From GCA-2686265 sp036010965 (GTDB lineage: Bacteria; Planctomycetota; UBA1135; GCA-002686595): 56,317 nucleotides of DNA. Numbering within the stretch: the first letter of the stretch is position 1; each line of letters begins with the position of its first letter. A program made the position numbers and the translations under genes. The notes under the pieces were generated by a model. That model saw only the letters and a program-made list of their open reading frames with translations, was not told the DNA's origin and did not search any database. The stretch lies in assembly GCA_036010965.1 (NCBI GenBank), contig DASCMO010000128.1:1-56317 (forward strand), read 5' to 3'. Below are positions 17,443 through 25,926 of this stretch, piece after piece.

Positions 17443-18461
17443 AAACCTCTCCGCCAGGAGGCGAGCAAGGAAAAGTCCGGACCGGTGGCCGCGACCAGGT
17501 CCTCGTGGAAGCTGATGGAGAGGGTCGAGGCGTCACCCGCATCCCAGACCACCCCCAGGCCCAGGTCCAGGATCTCGCGGTCGATCTCCTCAAGCGGTAT
17601 GGACTTCACCATCGGACCGCTCCAGAAGAACTGGGCCAGGAGGGACACGGAGTCGTTCCAGCGGTACTCGCCACCGAGCTGAAAGTCGAACGCGTCCCTC
17701 AGTTCGTGAGCAGCGGAGGAGCGAAATCCCTCCGACTGGCCGGGTACGCGCCACGATAGCCCAAAGGTGGTCGTCACCCGGCCGAGGTTCTTTTCCCCCA
17801 CCAGGCCCAGACCGTAGTCGAGGGCTCCGTTCCCAAAGCCCGCCGACTCCGAGCCCGTGGGGACTTCGACGCCCAGGCGCCAGGCCAGGGCGGGAGCGTG
17901 CTCTCCTTCATCCTGGATGCGACTCGTGTAGACGACTGACAAGTCACCGAGGTCGAGGCGATCCTCCTCGAGGGTGTAGAGCAGGTCATCGCCGTCGGCG
18001 AGTGTCATGGTCCACTGGTCGTTCTCGATCCGCTCCCGACCGCCGTCCGGCAGAGAGAGCAGCTCGTGCCAGGACTCGATGAAGGCGTCCAGGAACCCGC
18101 TGGTCGTGAAGAGCAGGGGCAACTCGACCTCGACGTCCGCGCGCCCGCTGAGTCCGTAGCGCATGCGCGGCGCGATCCGCAGCAGCTCACCGTCGAAGGC
18201 GGCGACCTGCGCGCCCTCGCTGTCCACCTCCTCGATGCTGCTGTAGGCGACGCCCAGGGCGAGCGCCGTTTGCCCGCGGGGAGTGGTCAGCGGCCGGCGC
18301 GGACGCAAGGCGAGCTGGGTCAGGGCCAGGGGGTGTTGGTTGCGCGCTCCGAGGGGGCCGCGCACGCGCGCGCGCGGATCCTCCGAGAACCCTGGCATGC
18401 TCGAGCACGCCGCGAGGACGAAGAGCACGGTCAGCGAGGAGAAAGGGCGGAAGCAATGCAC
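17439..18461 (-). CDS. DUF3187 family outer-membrane lipoprotein
   Basis: About 340 residues from a GTG at 18461, chosen because it is followed at once by a lipoprotein signal ending in LAAC; the open frame upstream is Arg/Pro-rich and unlikely to be translated. The mature protein begins with a GARNQHPLALTQLALRPRR segment typical of DUF3187 and then has alternating beta-strand character (VEVELPLLFTTSG, LAWRLGVEVPTGSES, TTTFGLSWRVPG), as expected for an outer-membrane barrel. Role unknown. It is monocistronic or at the end of the xylose operon 168 bp upstream; no terminator is evident between them. Confidence 0.72.
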   Translation of the reverse strand: MHCFRPFSSLTVLFVLAACSSMPGFSEDPRARVRGPLGARNQHPLALTQLALRPRRPLTTPRGQTALALGVAYSSIEEVDSEGAQVAAFDGELLRIAPRMRYGLSGRADVEVELPLLFTTSGFLDAFIESWHELLSLPDGGRERIENDQWTMTLADGDDLLYTLEEDRLDLGDLSVVYTSRIQDEGEHAPALAWRLGVEVPTGSESAGFGNGALDYGLGLVGEKNLGRVTTTFGLSWRVPGQSEGFRSSAAHELRDAFDFQLGGEYRWNDSVSLLAQFFWSGPMVKSIPLEEIDREILDLGLGVVWDAGDASTLSISFHEDLVAATGPDFSLLASWRRGF

Positions 18462-18628
18462 GGCACGCGGAGCGGTCGGGTGGAGGGCACGCCAGGAGCG
18501 CGCAGCGAGAGGCGGGCAGCGCCGCCAGAGGAAAAACTGCTCAGCCGGCGAGCATAGCAGGCCGCGAGCCGCGCCCCCAGGAAACCGCGCGCAGCTCGCC
18601 ACCCTCCACGCACGCTGCGCGCGAGCCC

Positions 18629-20092
18629 TCAGGTCGGACCGTGACGCTCGGTCACCGCATCCCGAAATCGGTCCAGCAGCTCGCCGTAGGCCGCGACGCG
18701 GTCACTGTCCGGGTCCGTCGACGCCCCGGACTTCCGGACATGGGGCGCCGCGACCTCATCCGGCCCGACGTCCTCGCCGGCCTCGCGCCGACAGGTCCAA
18801 AGGGCCTGAAGCGCAGCCCCCAGGGCGGCGGACTCGGGCTCCTCGAGCTGGGTGACGGGGCAACGCAGGAGATCGGCCAGGATCTCGCGCCAGAGTGCAT
18901 TCCCCGCGGCGCCACCGACCAGGTGAACGCCCTCGACTGCGATGCCCAGGGCGCGCATGCGCTCGACTCCCCAGGCCAAGTTCAGGCTCGTTCCCTCCAG
19001 GGCCGCGCGATAGAGCACGCCGGAACGCAGGTGGCCGGCGCGCATGCCGAGCAGGGTCCCCGCAGCCTCGGGCAGATCCGGAACGCGCTCGCCACTGAGG
19101 TAGGGCAGCCAGAGCAGGCCCTCGCAACCGATCGGCACCGAACGCGCCGCGGCGGTCAACTGCGAGTGATCGCCGCCGAACCCGCGCCGAACCTCCTCGC
19201 AGACGCCCGTCAGGTTCATCACGCACAAGAGCGGCAGCCAGCCGCCCACGGAGGAGCAGAAGGGAGCGATCAGCCCCGCCGGGTCGATCACGGGTTCCTC
19301 GGTGTAGCTGAAGACAGTGCCCGAGGTGCCGAGGCTGACGACGACGACTCCCGGCCGAGTGGCGCCGCTGCCCACGGCGCTCATCATGTTGTCGCCGCCG
19401 CCGGCGCTGACCAGCACGCCCTCCCCCAGGCCGAGCAGGGCGGCACCGTCAGCGTTCAGTCGGCCCGCCGCTCCACCCGGCGCGAGCAGAGGCGGGAGCA
19501 GCTCCGCGAGGCGCGGATCGACGACCTCCATCCGCGCGTCATCGAAGACACGCGAGACCGGATCGAAGAACCCCGTGCCCGAGGCGTCGCCGGCCTCCAT
19601 GCAAGCGTGCCCGGTAAGCGCGAGATTGACGAAGTCGTGGGGGAGCAGCACGCGCCGCACGCGCTCCCAGCGCTGCGGCTCGTGCCGGGCGAGCCACCGG
19701 ACCTTCGACGCGGTGAACCCCGTCGGAACTGGTCCTCCGAAGGCCTCCGAGAGCTCGCGCGCCTCGACGGCGGTAGAAGTGTCGCACCACAGCTTGGCGG
19801 GCCGCACGACCTCGCCGGCCGCGTCGAGGACCACCAACCCGTGCTGCTGGCCCGAGACTCCGACGCCTGAAAAGCGCGCCGCCTCGACGCCGTCTGCGTC
19901 CAGCAGTTCGGCCGCCACGGCGCGCACGGCGTCGATCCAGGTCGACGGGTGCTGCTCACAGACGCCCGGCCCCAGCCCCTCCAGCAGTCCGTAGGCCGCC
20001 GACGCACGGGCGACCACGCGCCCCGCCTCGGCGTCGAGGACCACGCCCTTGGTGCCCTGGGTCCCGACATCGAGCCCGAGAAAGAGGGTCAT
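18629..20092 (-). CDS. xylB: Xylulokinase (FGGY family)
   Basis: A 487-residue FGGY carbohydrate kinase. It starts with FLGLDVGTQGTKGVVLD (ATP loop), has GVGVSGQQHGLV, EAGDASGTGFFDP with the likely catalytic Asp, VSLGTSGTVFSYT and GGAAGNALWREILADLL near the C-terminus. It phosphorylates D-xylulose to xylulose 5-phosphate for the pentose phosphate pathway. The start lies 13 nt after the stop of xylose isomerase, so the two form an operon in the order xylA-xylB. Length is normal for the family. Confidence 0.92.
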   Translation of the reverse strand: MTLFLGLDVGTQGTKGVVLDAEAGRVVARASAAYGLLEGLGPGVCEQHPSTWIDAVRAVAAELLDADGVEAARFSGVGVSGQQHGLVVLDAAGEVVRPAKLWCDTSTAVEARELSEAFGGPVPTGFTASKVRWLARHEPQRWERVRRVLLPHDFVNLALTGHACMEAGDASGTGFFDPVSRVFDDARMEVVDPRLAELLPPLLAPGGAAGRLNADGAALLGLGEGVLVSAGGGDNMMSAVGSGATRPGVVVVSLGTSGTVFSYTEEPVIDPAGLIAPFCSSVGGWLPLLCVMNLTGVCEEVRRGFGGDHSQLTAAARSVPIGCEGLLWLPYLSGERVPDLPEAAGTLLGMRAGHLRSGVLYRAALEGTSLNLAWGVERMRALGIAVEGVHLVGGAAGNALWREILADLLRCPVTQLEEPESAALGAALQALWTCRREAGEDVGPDEVAAPHVRKSGASTDPDSDRVAAYGELLDRFRDAVTERHGPT

Positions 20093-20105
20093 GGACGGCC
20101 GGGGC

Positions 20106-21284
20106 TCAGGCCCGCACCCCCATCAAGTGTTCCATCAAGATCTGGTCGAGGCGCTCGTAGCGCAGGCCGCGGGCCGCGATGGCGTCCACGTCGATCTCCA
20201 GCCCTCGCAGGGCCGCCCCCTTCTCGACGCCGTACTCCCCGCAGAGAAGGGGGTCGATCGCCTCATCGCTCGGCACGGCGCAGAGCTCCCCGACCTCCGG
20301 ATCGGCGTCGAAGGAGCGCGCTCGCGCGCGCAGGATGTTGTAGGTCCGCATGCAACCGATGGCGAACTCCCAGACGCCGTCGATGTCCTCGGTGCGATAG
20401 GCGTGGGCGTCGAAGTGTCGCGGACCCTCGTAGGGCGCCGTGCCAGCCGTCCCCTCCAGCAGACGCACGACCAAAAATGCCTGCTTGAGGTCTTCCGATC
20501 CGAAGCGCAGGTCCTGGTCGTAGCGTCCGATGCGCTGGCCGTTCAGGTCGATGTGGAACAGCTTGCCCGCCTCCATGGCCTGGGCGACGCCGTGGGTGAA
20601 CGAGAGGCCCGCCATGGTCTCGTGGGCGACTTCCGGATTGACGCCCACCATCTGAGAATGCTCGAGGGTCTCGATGAAGTGCAGCATGTGCCCGGTCGTG
20701 GGCAGGTACATATCGCAGCGCGGCTCGTTCGGCTTCGCCTCGAGGGCAAAGCGCGTGTCGTAGCCCTGGTCCTGGACATAACCACAGAGAAAGTCCAGCG
20801 CATCGCGGAAGCGCTTCAGCGCGTCCTGCGGGTCGCGGCAGGCGTCGGTCTCCGTTCCCTCGCGCCCGCCCCAGAAGACGTGGATGCGCGCACCGAGCTC
20901 CACGCCCAGGTCGATGGCGTCCATCGTCTTGCGCAAGGAAAAGGCCCGCACGCGCGGGTCGTTCGCGGTGAAAGCGCCGTCCTTGAAGATGGGGTGGCTG
21001 AACAGGTTCGTCGTCGCCATCGGGACGACCATCCCGCTCTCATCCAAGGCCGCCTTGAACCCGGCGACGATGCGGTCGCGCTGCGCTGCACTGGAGCCGA
21101 AGGGGATCAGGTCCTCGTCGTGCAGGTTCACGCCCCACGCGCCGCAGCGCGCGAGTCCGCGCACGAGATCGCAGGGATCCTGCGTCGGACGCACCGGCCC
21201 TCCGAAGGGATCGCGGCCGGGGTTGCCGACCGTCCACAGGCCAAAGGAGAACTTGTCTTCGGGTCGGGGATCGAATGTGTCCAT
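20106..21284 (-). CDS. xylA: Xylose isomerase, class I (actinobacterial-type)
   Basis: A 392-residue xylose isomerase that converts D-xylose to D-xylulose. It is of the shorter class typified by Streptomyces: LWTVGNPGRDPFGG near the start, NLHDEDLIPFG with the catalytic His, FALEAKPNEPR with metal-binding Glu and catalytic Lys, NPEVAHETMAG with Glu/His, and HIDLNGQRIGRYDQDLRFG with the Asp cluster. The class I form is typical of actinobacteria, so horizontal acquisition is possible, but base composition does not differ visibly from the neighbours. The first gene of the xylA-xylB operon. No xylose regulator or transporter is in the window. Confidence 0.93.
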   Translation of the reverse strand: MDTFDPRPEDKFSFGLWTVGNPGRDPFGGPVRPTQDPCDLVRGLARCGAWGVNLHDEDLIPFGSSAAQRDRIVAGFKAALDESGMVVPMATTNLFSHPIFKDGAFTANDPRVRAFSLRKTMDAIDLGVELGARIHVFWGGREGTETDACRDPQDALKRFRDALDFLCGYVQDQGYDTRFALEAKPNEPRCDMYLPTTGHMLHFIETLEHSQMVGVNPEVAHETMAGLSFTHGVAQAMEAGKLFHIDLNGQRIGRYDQDLRFGSEDLKQAFLVVRLLEGTAGTAPYEGPRHFDAHAYRTEDIDGVWEFAIGCMRTYNILRARARSFDADPEVGELCAVPSDEAIDPLLCGEYGVEKGAALRGLEIDVDAIAARGLRYERLDQILMEHLMGVRA

Positions 21285-21392
21285 TTGTCGGCTCGGCCGG
21301 TTCCTGGCTGGCGGGTGAGGGCGAGCCCGTATTGCACCCGGCTCGGGGGCCGGTTCCCACCCCGCAGCGGTCGCTTCCCCTCAGGAGGGCAT
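21285..21392 (-). other. Gap between miaE and xylA
   Basis: 108 bp between the miaE stop and the xylA start. It holds G+C-rich hairpin potential (CCGGC/GCCGG around 21337-21352) that could end the miaE transcript, and must hold the xylA promoter if the operon has its own. I see no convincing -10 or operator. Confidence 0.3.
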
Positions 21393-21977
21393 TCAGTTCA
21401 TGCCGGAGTGCACCCGCACGGAGAAGGGCAGGCTCGCGACCAGCCTCCCCTCCCGCTGCCGAAGCGTCTCGATGCGCTCGCCGGCAGCCCGCTCCCCGAC
21501 GCGGCGCCGCGCCAGGTGGAAGAACAGCCCCTGATGGGCCGTCTCCGACGGCACCAGGTCGCGGTAGAGCGCGGCCAGTTCCCGGTCCTCGAGGTGCTCC
21601 TCCAGGAGTCGAAATCGCTCCAGGCTGCGGGCCTCGATCAGCCCGGCCACGACGAGGCGATCGAGGAGCGTGTCGCCCCGACCCTCCTTCGTGGCGTTCA
21701 GGAGAGCCTCCGCGTAGGGGTTCGCGCACAACCGGGTGAGGGCGCCGCCGCGCGCGTGCAGAATGCGCGTCACCATCGAGAAGTGCTGCATCTCCTCCTC
21801 GGCCATCGCGGCCAGCCGCTCGACCAGCAGCGCGTCGTCGGGGTGACGAGCGATCAGAGCTTGCGCGGAAGAGGCCGCCTTGAGCTCGCAGTGGGCGTGG
21901 TCGGCGAGCAGGGCGAGGGGTTGCTCGGCGACACGCCCCACCCACTCGGACGGCGTCCGCCAGGCGAGCTCGATCAT
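21393..21977 (-). CDS. miaE: tRNA-(ms2io6A)-hydroxylase MiaE-like
   Basis: A 194-residue di-iron protein. Iron ligands are placed as in MiaE: Glu31 (HCELKAA), Glu62 and His65 (EEEMQHF), a second Glu in the SLERFRLL helix, and ETAH near residue 160. MiaE hydroxylates the isopentenyl side chain of 2-methylthio-N6-isopentenyladenosine at tRNA position 37 using oxygen, implying aerobic growth. Start at the ATG whose first bases overlap the adenosyltransferase stop (ATGA); the longer frame runs antisense-like through that gene and is not real. Confidence 0.85.
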   Translation of the reverse strand: MIELAWRTPSEWVGRVAEQPLALLADHAHCELKAASSAQALIARHPDDALLVERLAAMAEEEMQHFSMVTRILHARGGALTRLCANPYAEALLNATKEGRGDTLLDRLVVAGLIEARSLERFRLLEEHLEDRELAALYRDLVPSETAHQGLFFHLARRRVGERAAGERIETLRQREGRLVASLPFSVRVHSGMN

Positions 21978-22549
21978 TCCTCGCGGCCGGCGCCCGGCAC
22001 CCAGAGCACATCGGCCCGGCCGCCGTCGTTGAGGGCGCGGGCGAAGACGAAGAGCAGATCCGAGAGGCGGTTGAGGTAATGCAGGGGCTCGGGCCCCATG
22101 CGATCGGCCTCCCCTTCGAGCCCGAGCAGCTCGACGAGGTGGCGCTCGGCGCGGCGGCAGACGGTGCGCGCCAGGTGCATCCACGCGGCGGGTGTGGTGC
22201 CACCGGCCAGGACGAACGACTTGAGGGGATCGAGGTCCTCGTTGACGAGGTCGATCAGCTTCTCGAGGCGCTCGGTGTAGACCGGTGTGATGCGCAGGGC
22301 GTCGTCCCCCGCACCGGGACACGAGAGGTCCGCGCCGAGGTCGAAGAGGTCGTTCTGGATGGCCCTCAGCCAGGCGCGGAAGGGCTCTTCCACATCCTGA
22401 GCCAGGGCCATCCCCAGCACAGCCGAAAGCTCGTCCACGCTGCCGTACGCCTCGACCCGAGGATGATGCTTCTCCACACGCTCCCCGCTCCCCAGAGCGG
22501 TCGTCCCGTCGTCTCCCGTCCGGGTGTAGATGCGATTCAACCTGACCAT
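21974..22549 (-). CDS. Corrinoid adenosyltransferase, PduO type
   Basis: A 191-residue ATP:cob(I)alamin adenosyltransferase. The N-terminal ATP-binding YTRTGDDGTTALGSGERV, VDELSAVLGMA, NDLFDLGADLSCP and the helix with PAAWMHLARTVCRRAER are all typical of the PduO family. It makes adenosylcobalamin from reduced cobalamin in the cytosol. With metH in the same window it shows the cell uses B12 in both coenzyme forms, though no adenosylcobalamin enzyme is encoded here. The stop overlaps the miaE ATG by 4 nt. Confidence 0.93.
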   Translation of the reverse strand: MVRLNRIYTRTGDDGTTALGSGERVEKHHPRVEAYGSVDELSAVLGMALAQDVEEPFRAWLRAIQNDLFDLGADLSCPGAGDDALRITPVYTERLEKLIDLVNEDLDPLKSFVLAGGTTPAAWMHLARTVCRRAERHLVELLGLEGEADRMGPEPLHYLNRLSDLLFVFARALNDGGRADVLWVPGAGREE

Positions 22550-22569
22550 GTGCGCCTCCGTGGCCTGGA

Positions 22570-22575
22570 ATCATA
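22570..22575 (-). promoter_or_regulatory. -10 element (TATGAT) for the adenosyltransferase operon
   Basis: On the minus strand TATGAT, one base from the TATAAT consensus, ends 20 nt before the ATG at 22549. This gives a short conventional leader. No B12 riboswitch can fit in this distance. Confidence 0.45.
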
Positions 22576-22592
22576 GCGTCCTGCGCAGCCCG

Positions 22593-22758
22593 TCACAGCA
22601 GGGGCGGGGGCAGGCGCAAGGTCGCGCCCCCCCAGGCGCACGAAGGAAACGGGGCAGCCAAGGTCGCGCTCACCGGGTAGTGCCGCGGGATGGCGCGCGA
22701 CGGCGTAGGCGTCGAGCGGGGCGACACCGATCAGGATTTGGAGCGGGAAGTCCGACAT
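22593..22758 (-). pseudogene. Possible 54-codon gene with a frameshift at a G7 run
   Basis: On the minus strand a frame from ATG 22758 (MSDFPLQILIGVAPLDAY) has strongly G/C third positions for about 44 codons, up to FVRLGG. After a run of seven G (22627-22633) the coding-like pattern moves to another frame, which reads ATLRLPPPLL and stops at 22593. Removing one G joins the two into a 54-residue protein. In the assembled frame the ORF instead runs on to 22537 with poor codon use and overlaps the adenosyltransferase start. It may be a real small gene with an assembly error, slippage, or a pseudogene. No family recognised. Confidence 0.3.
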
Positions 22759-23001
22759 GGCAGGCGGAGGAATCTCAGCGGGGCGGGCACAGACCACTCC
22801 GTGGCGTGGTCCGCGAGAGAGAATTACTAGAAATCAGCGCGGCTCTCAGGCCCCAGCGACGCCTCAGCGGGTGACACTGGAGCGACCAGCTCGATCATCG
22901 GATGGGTCGGACGCCTTTATCCAACCCGATGCTGTGTTTCGGCCCTGCGCAGGCGCTCCGCGCGCCCGGCCCTCTTTCCACCCCTCACCCACGAGACCCC
23001 A
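22759..23001. other. Upstream region of the M43 protease gene
   Basis: No gene seen. An inverted repeat CATCGG (22896-22901) / CCGATG (22926-22931), with internal GGAT/ATCC pairing, could form a leader hairpin about 70 nt before the protease ATG. No clear promoter or ribosome binding site. Confidence 0.3.
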
Positions 23002-25059
23002 ATGAGAATGAGAATCGCGGTCGGTGCCTTGCTGGCAATCCTATCCACGGAGTCCTCCGCCTTGCAGGGTTCGGCCCAGACCCAGCAACCGGTCATCTCC
23101 ATCGGCGGACGCTCCTACTCGTCGTGGCAATCCTATGTGCAGTCTCCGTTCTTCAAGCAGAATGAGATGCACTGCATCACCCCCTCCCGCAACCCCACGA
23201 TCAATCCCTCCTCCTCGTTCAACTTCTCGCCCTCCGACTGCGCCTACTACTCGACCAATCCCAACCCGATCTACGATCCGACGGTCACCTACACGATCCA
23301 GGTGGTCGTCCATGTCATCCAGCACTCGAACGGCCAGGGGGCCATCTCGAATGCGATGATCCAGAGCCAGATCGACGTCCTGAACGAGGACTTCCGGGCC
23401 ATGGCGGGTACCAACGGGGCTCCCGGCACCGACGTGATGATCCAGTTCGAGCTGGCCACGCAGGATCCCCAGGGCAACCCGACGAACGGGATCACGAACA
23501 GCGTCAACACCCAGTGGTTCAACGACAACGGGGCCTACTGGAACAGCCTCGCCTGGGACACGAATCGCTACCTGAACTTCTACACCAATTCGGCCGGCGG
23601 CTACCTGGGCTACGTACCGGACCTGCCGCAAGGCGGCATCCCCGGGAGCAACGCCGACCGCGTGGTCATCCTCTGGTCGGCTTTCGGGCGCAACGCGCCG
23701 ATCGGCCCGCCCTACAACCTCGGGCGGACCGCGACGCACGAGATCGGCCACTACCTCGGGCTGTGGCACACCTTCGACAACGGCTGCGGGAGTGCCAGCG
23801 CCTGCTACACCTCCGGTGATCTGATCTGCGATACGAACCGCGAGAGCCAGTCCACCAGCGGTTGCCCGGGGAACAAGACGAGCTGCGGTTCGCCCGACCC
23901 AATCCACAACTACATGGACTACTCGGACGACTCCTGCATGTGGGAATTCAGTTTCGAGCAGACCAACCGCATGCGCTGCACCCTCGAAAACTATCGGCCC
24001 AACGTGTACGGAGGAAGCGGTCCCCCGCCGCCCCCGCCGCCGCCCGGTGATGTGGTCTCGATCAACATCGATGTGGGCGCCAACGGCGCATTCCCGGCCC
24101 CGGCCTCCAGTTTCGCCGGCGCAGCGAGCCAGGCGGGCGTCTGGAACGAGGTCAGCGGCACTGCCAACAACGTGTCCCTCGACGAGCTCGACGGCTCCGG
24201 CAGCGGAGCAACCATCAGCGTCAGCGGAGGCAATGGAAACTTCGCCTCCAACAACTCCTCCACAACCGGAGACGTAGAGAGGCTGATGGACGACATTCAG
24301 GACGCAGGCACGTCCACATGGACGATCTCCGGCCTGGCGAGCGGGACATATGGCGTCTACGTCTACTCCTGGGCTCCCGATGACCCCAACGGCTTCTTCA
24401 GCAATGTCACCGTCGTGGGCGGTTCCAACGGGATCCAGACCTGCGGCGGCACGGGCTGGAACGGGAGTTGGATCCACGGCGGCCACTACGTCGCCGACCA
24501 GGTGAATGTCACGAACGGCACCATCACGATCCAGATCGCGCCCAACGGCGCCAACACGCCGACGAGCGTCAATGGCTTCCAGATCGTCGACCACGGCGGC
24601 GGCGGAAGCACGATCGGGACGGCCTACTGCTTCGGCACGAATGCCGGCTGTCCCTGCGGCAACGGCGGCGCGGCCGACGAGGGTTGTGAAAACTCGACCG
24701 GCTCGGGAGCGACCCTCTCCGCCGGCGGCTCCGCCAGCGCGGGCGCCGACGACCTGAGCTTCCTGTCCGCCAACCTGCTCGGCGGTCAACCGTCACTACT
24801 CTTCGCGGGAACCCAATCCCTCAACGGCGTCACCTTTGGTGACGGCTTGCGCTGCGCCGGCGGGTCCGTCACGCGCCTGGGCGTCCAGACACCCAACGGG
24901 AGCGGACAGGCCGCCTGGGGTCCCGGCCTCGGCAACGCGGGCGGCTGGTCGAACGGCGACACCCGCTACTTCCAGGTCTGGTACCGCAACCCGCAGGGAA
25001 GCCCCTGCGGAACGGGTTTCAACCTGACCCACGGCCTCTCGGTGAGCTTCACTCCCTGA
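23002..25059 (+). CDS. Secreted M43-type metalloprotease with C-terminal planctomycete domain
   Basis: A 685-residue exported protein. Signal peptide residues 1-26 (after RMRIAVGALLAILS). The catalytic domain has the metzincin zinc motif HEIGHYLGLWH (His246) and a Met-turn NYMDYSDDSCM, as in the pappalysin-like M43B family. A run of eight prolines near residue 347 links it to a beta-rich module starting NIDVGANG, with glycine-rich strands. The last 145 residues form a Cys/Gly-rich domain opening YCFGTNAGCPCGNGG and closing with a WYRNPQGSPCGTGFN segment. I recognise this end as recurring on secreted proteins of some Planctomycetota; its function is not established. Likely an extracellular protease. 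Two ATGs (23002, 23008) are possible. Confidence 0.85.
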   Translation: MRMRIAVGALLAILSTESSALQGSAQTQQPVISIGGRSYSSWQSYVQSPFFKQNEMHCITPSRNPTINPSSSFNFSPSDCAYYSTNPNPIYDPTVTYTIQVVVHVIQHSNGQGAISNAMIQSQIDVLNEDFRAMAGTNGAPGTDVMIQFELATQDPQGNPTNGITNSVNTQWFNDNGAYWNSLAWDTNRYLNFYTNSAGGYLGYVPDLPQGGIPGSNADRVVILWSAFGRNAPIGPPYNLGRTATHEIGHYLGLWHTFDNGCGSASACYTSGDLICDTNRESQSTSGCPGNKTSCGSPDPIHNYMDYSDDSCMWEFSFEQTNRMRCTLENYRPNVYGGSGPPPPPPPPGDVVSINIDVGANGAFPAPASSFAGAASQAGVWNEVSGTANNVSLDELDGSGSGATISVSGGNGNFASNNSSTTGDVERLMDDIQDAGTSTWTISGLASGTYGVYVYSWAPDDPNGFFSNVTVVGGSNGIQTCGGTGWNGSWIHGGHYVADQVNVTNGTITIQIAPNGANTPTSVNGFQIVDHGGGGSTIGTAYCFGTNAGCPCGNGGAADEGCENSTGSGATLSAGGSASAGADDLSFLSANLLGGQPSLLFAGTQSLNGVTFGDGLRCAGGSVTRLGVQTPNGSGQAAWGPGLGNAGGWSNGDTRYFQVWYRNPQGSPCGTGFNLTHGLSVSFTP

Positions 25060-25068
25060 GCTCAGCAG

Positions 25069-25132
25069 CGCCCCCGAGCGGGGCGTGAGAAAACCCCACG
25101 GGGGGCGAGGCCTTTCCGCGCCTCGCCCCCCG
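25069..25132. terminator. Strong bidirectional terminator
   Basis: Two hairpins lie between the convergent protease and TrmJ-like genes. The first is CGCCCC/GGGGCG with a 5-nt loop (25069-25085). The second is a perfect 13-bp stem (25099-25111 with 25120-25132) around an 8-nt loop. It is followed on the plus strand by CTTATAT and on the minus strand by a GGGGTTTT tract, so it can end transcription from both sides. Confidence 0.8.
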
Positions 25133-25155
25133 CTTATATGGCGAGAGACGAGCGG

Positions 25156-25926
25156 TCAATCGTCATCGTCTTTTGCGTCGCGCCCGCTCGGGCTGGGATC
25201 GAGGCCGAAGTCCGACGGCTTCATCGCGCTCCCCAGAGTGCGCATCATCATGTGCCACGCGCGCGCGTCGCTTGTCTCGAGGGGTGATCGCGAGAAGATG
25301 CGGTCGATCGACTTCCCGATGACACGCTTCGCCTCCGTGCTGCGCGCGACGTGTTCGACGAAGGTGTACTTGAGGTTCGCCTTCAAGAACTCGCGTTCGG
25401 CACCGGTCAAGGGGTGCCCGCCCGGCTCGCGCCGGTGCACATCCTCGCCGCCGAACAGGCCCTGCAGCACGATCCCGACGCAGACCGCAAGGTTCAGGGA
25501 AGTGTGCTCCGCAGCTGTCCGGAGGTGGAGCAGGCGCTGACAGAGCGAGGCGTCCTCGACTGACAGGCCGGACATCTCGCCGCCGAAGACGAGGGCCAGC
25601 CGATCCGCCGAGCCGGCGGCCAGGGAGCTCAGCTCGTCCCGTACCTGGTTCCAGTTCTCGCGGATACGGTTGTCGCGCACGCGCGCGGTGAAGCCGACCG
25701 ACGCCGAGCAGTCGGCCAGGGCTTCGGTCAACTCATCGACCACCCGCACCTTCTCCTCCACATTCTTGACGCCGTGGGACATCTGCGCGAACTCGGGATG
25801 GAGCAGCAAGGCGGGTCGTTCGGGGGCGACCAGCACCAGCTCGCAGGGCCCGAAGTTCTCGCAGGCGCGCAGGATCATGCCCACGTTACGGGGCCCTTGC
25901 GGCCGAACCAGGATGACGCGCTTCAC
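25156..25926 (-). CDS. TrmJ-like SPOUT RNA methyltransferase
   Basis: A 256-residue SPOUT-fold methyltransferase. It starts ILVRPQGPRNVGMILRACEN, the hallmark of the TrmH/TrmJ group, with LALVFGGEMSGLS and TSLNLAVCVGIVLQGLFG forming the knotted SAM site. TrmJ methylates the 2'-O of tRNA position 32; a related target cannot be ruled out. The C-terminal 90 residues form a helical tail with an acidic end. The ATG overlaps by 4 nt the stop of the degenerate sulfatase-like gene, so it is the last gene of a three-gene operon. Confidence 0.85.
   Translation of the reverse strand: MKRVILVRPQGPRNVGMILRACENFGPCELVLVAPERPALLLHPEFAQMSHGVKNVEEKVRVVDELTEALADCSASVGFTARVRDNRIRENWNQVRDELSSLAAGSADRLALVFGGEMSGLSVEDASLCQRLLHLRTAAEHTSLNLAVCVGIVLQGLFGGEDVHRREPGGHPLTGAEREFLKANLKYTFVEHVARSTEAKRVIGKSIDRIFSRSPLETSDARAWHMMMRTLGSAMKPSDFGLDPSPSGRDAKDDDD

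Noticed and set aside
21285..21392. Signs of horizontal transfer around the actinobacterial-type xylA
   Set aside because: No repeats, integrase, tRNA or composition change borders the xylose genes; class I enzymes occur outside actinobacteria too.
22550..22592. Cobalamin riboswitch before the adenosyltransferase or metH
   Set aside because: Spaces are too short (20 nt from -10 to start; 80 bp before the regulator of metH) and no B12-box-like sequence is visible.
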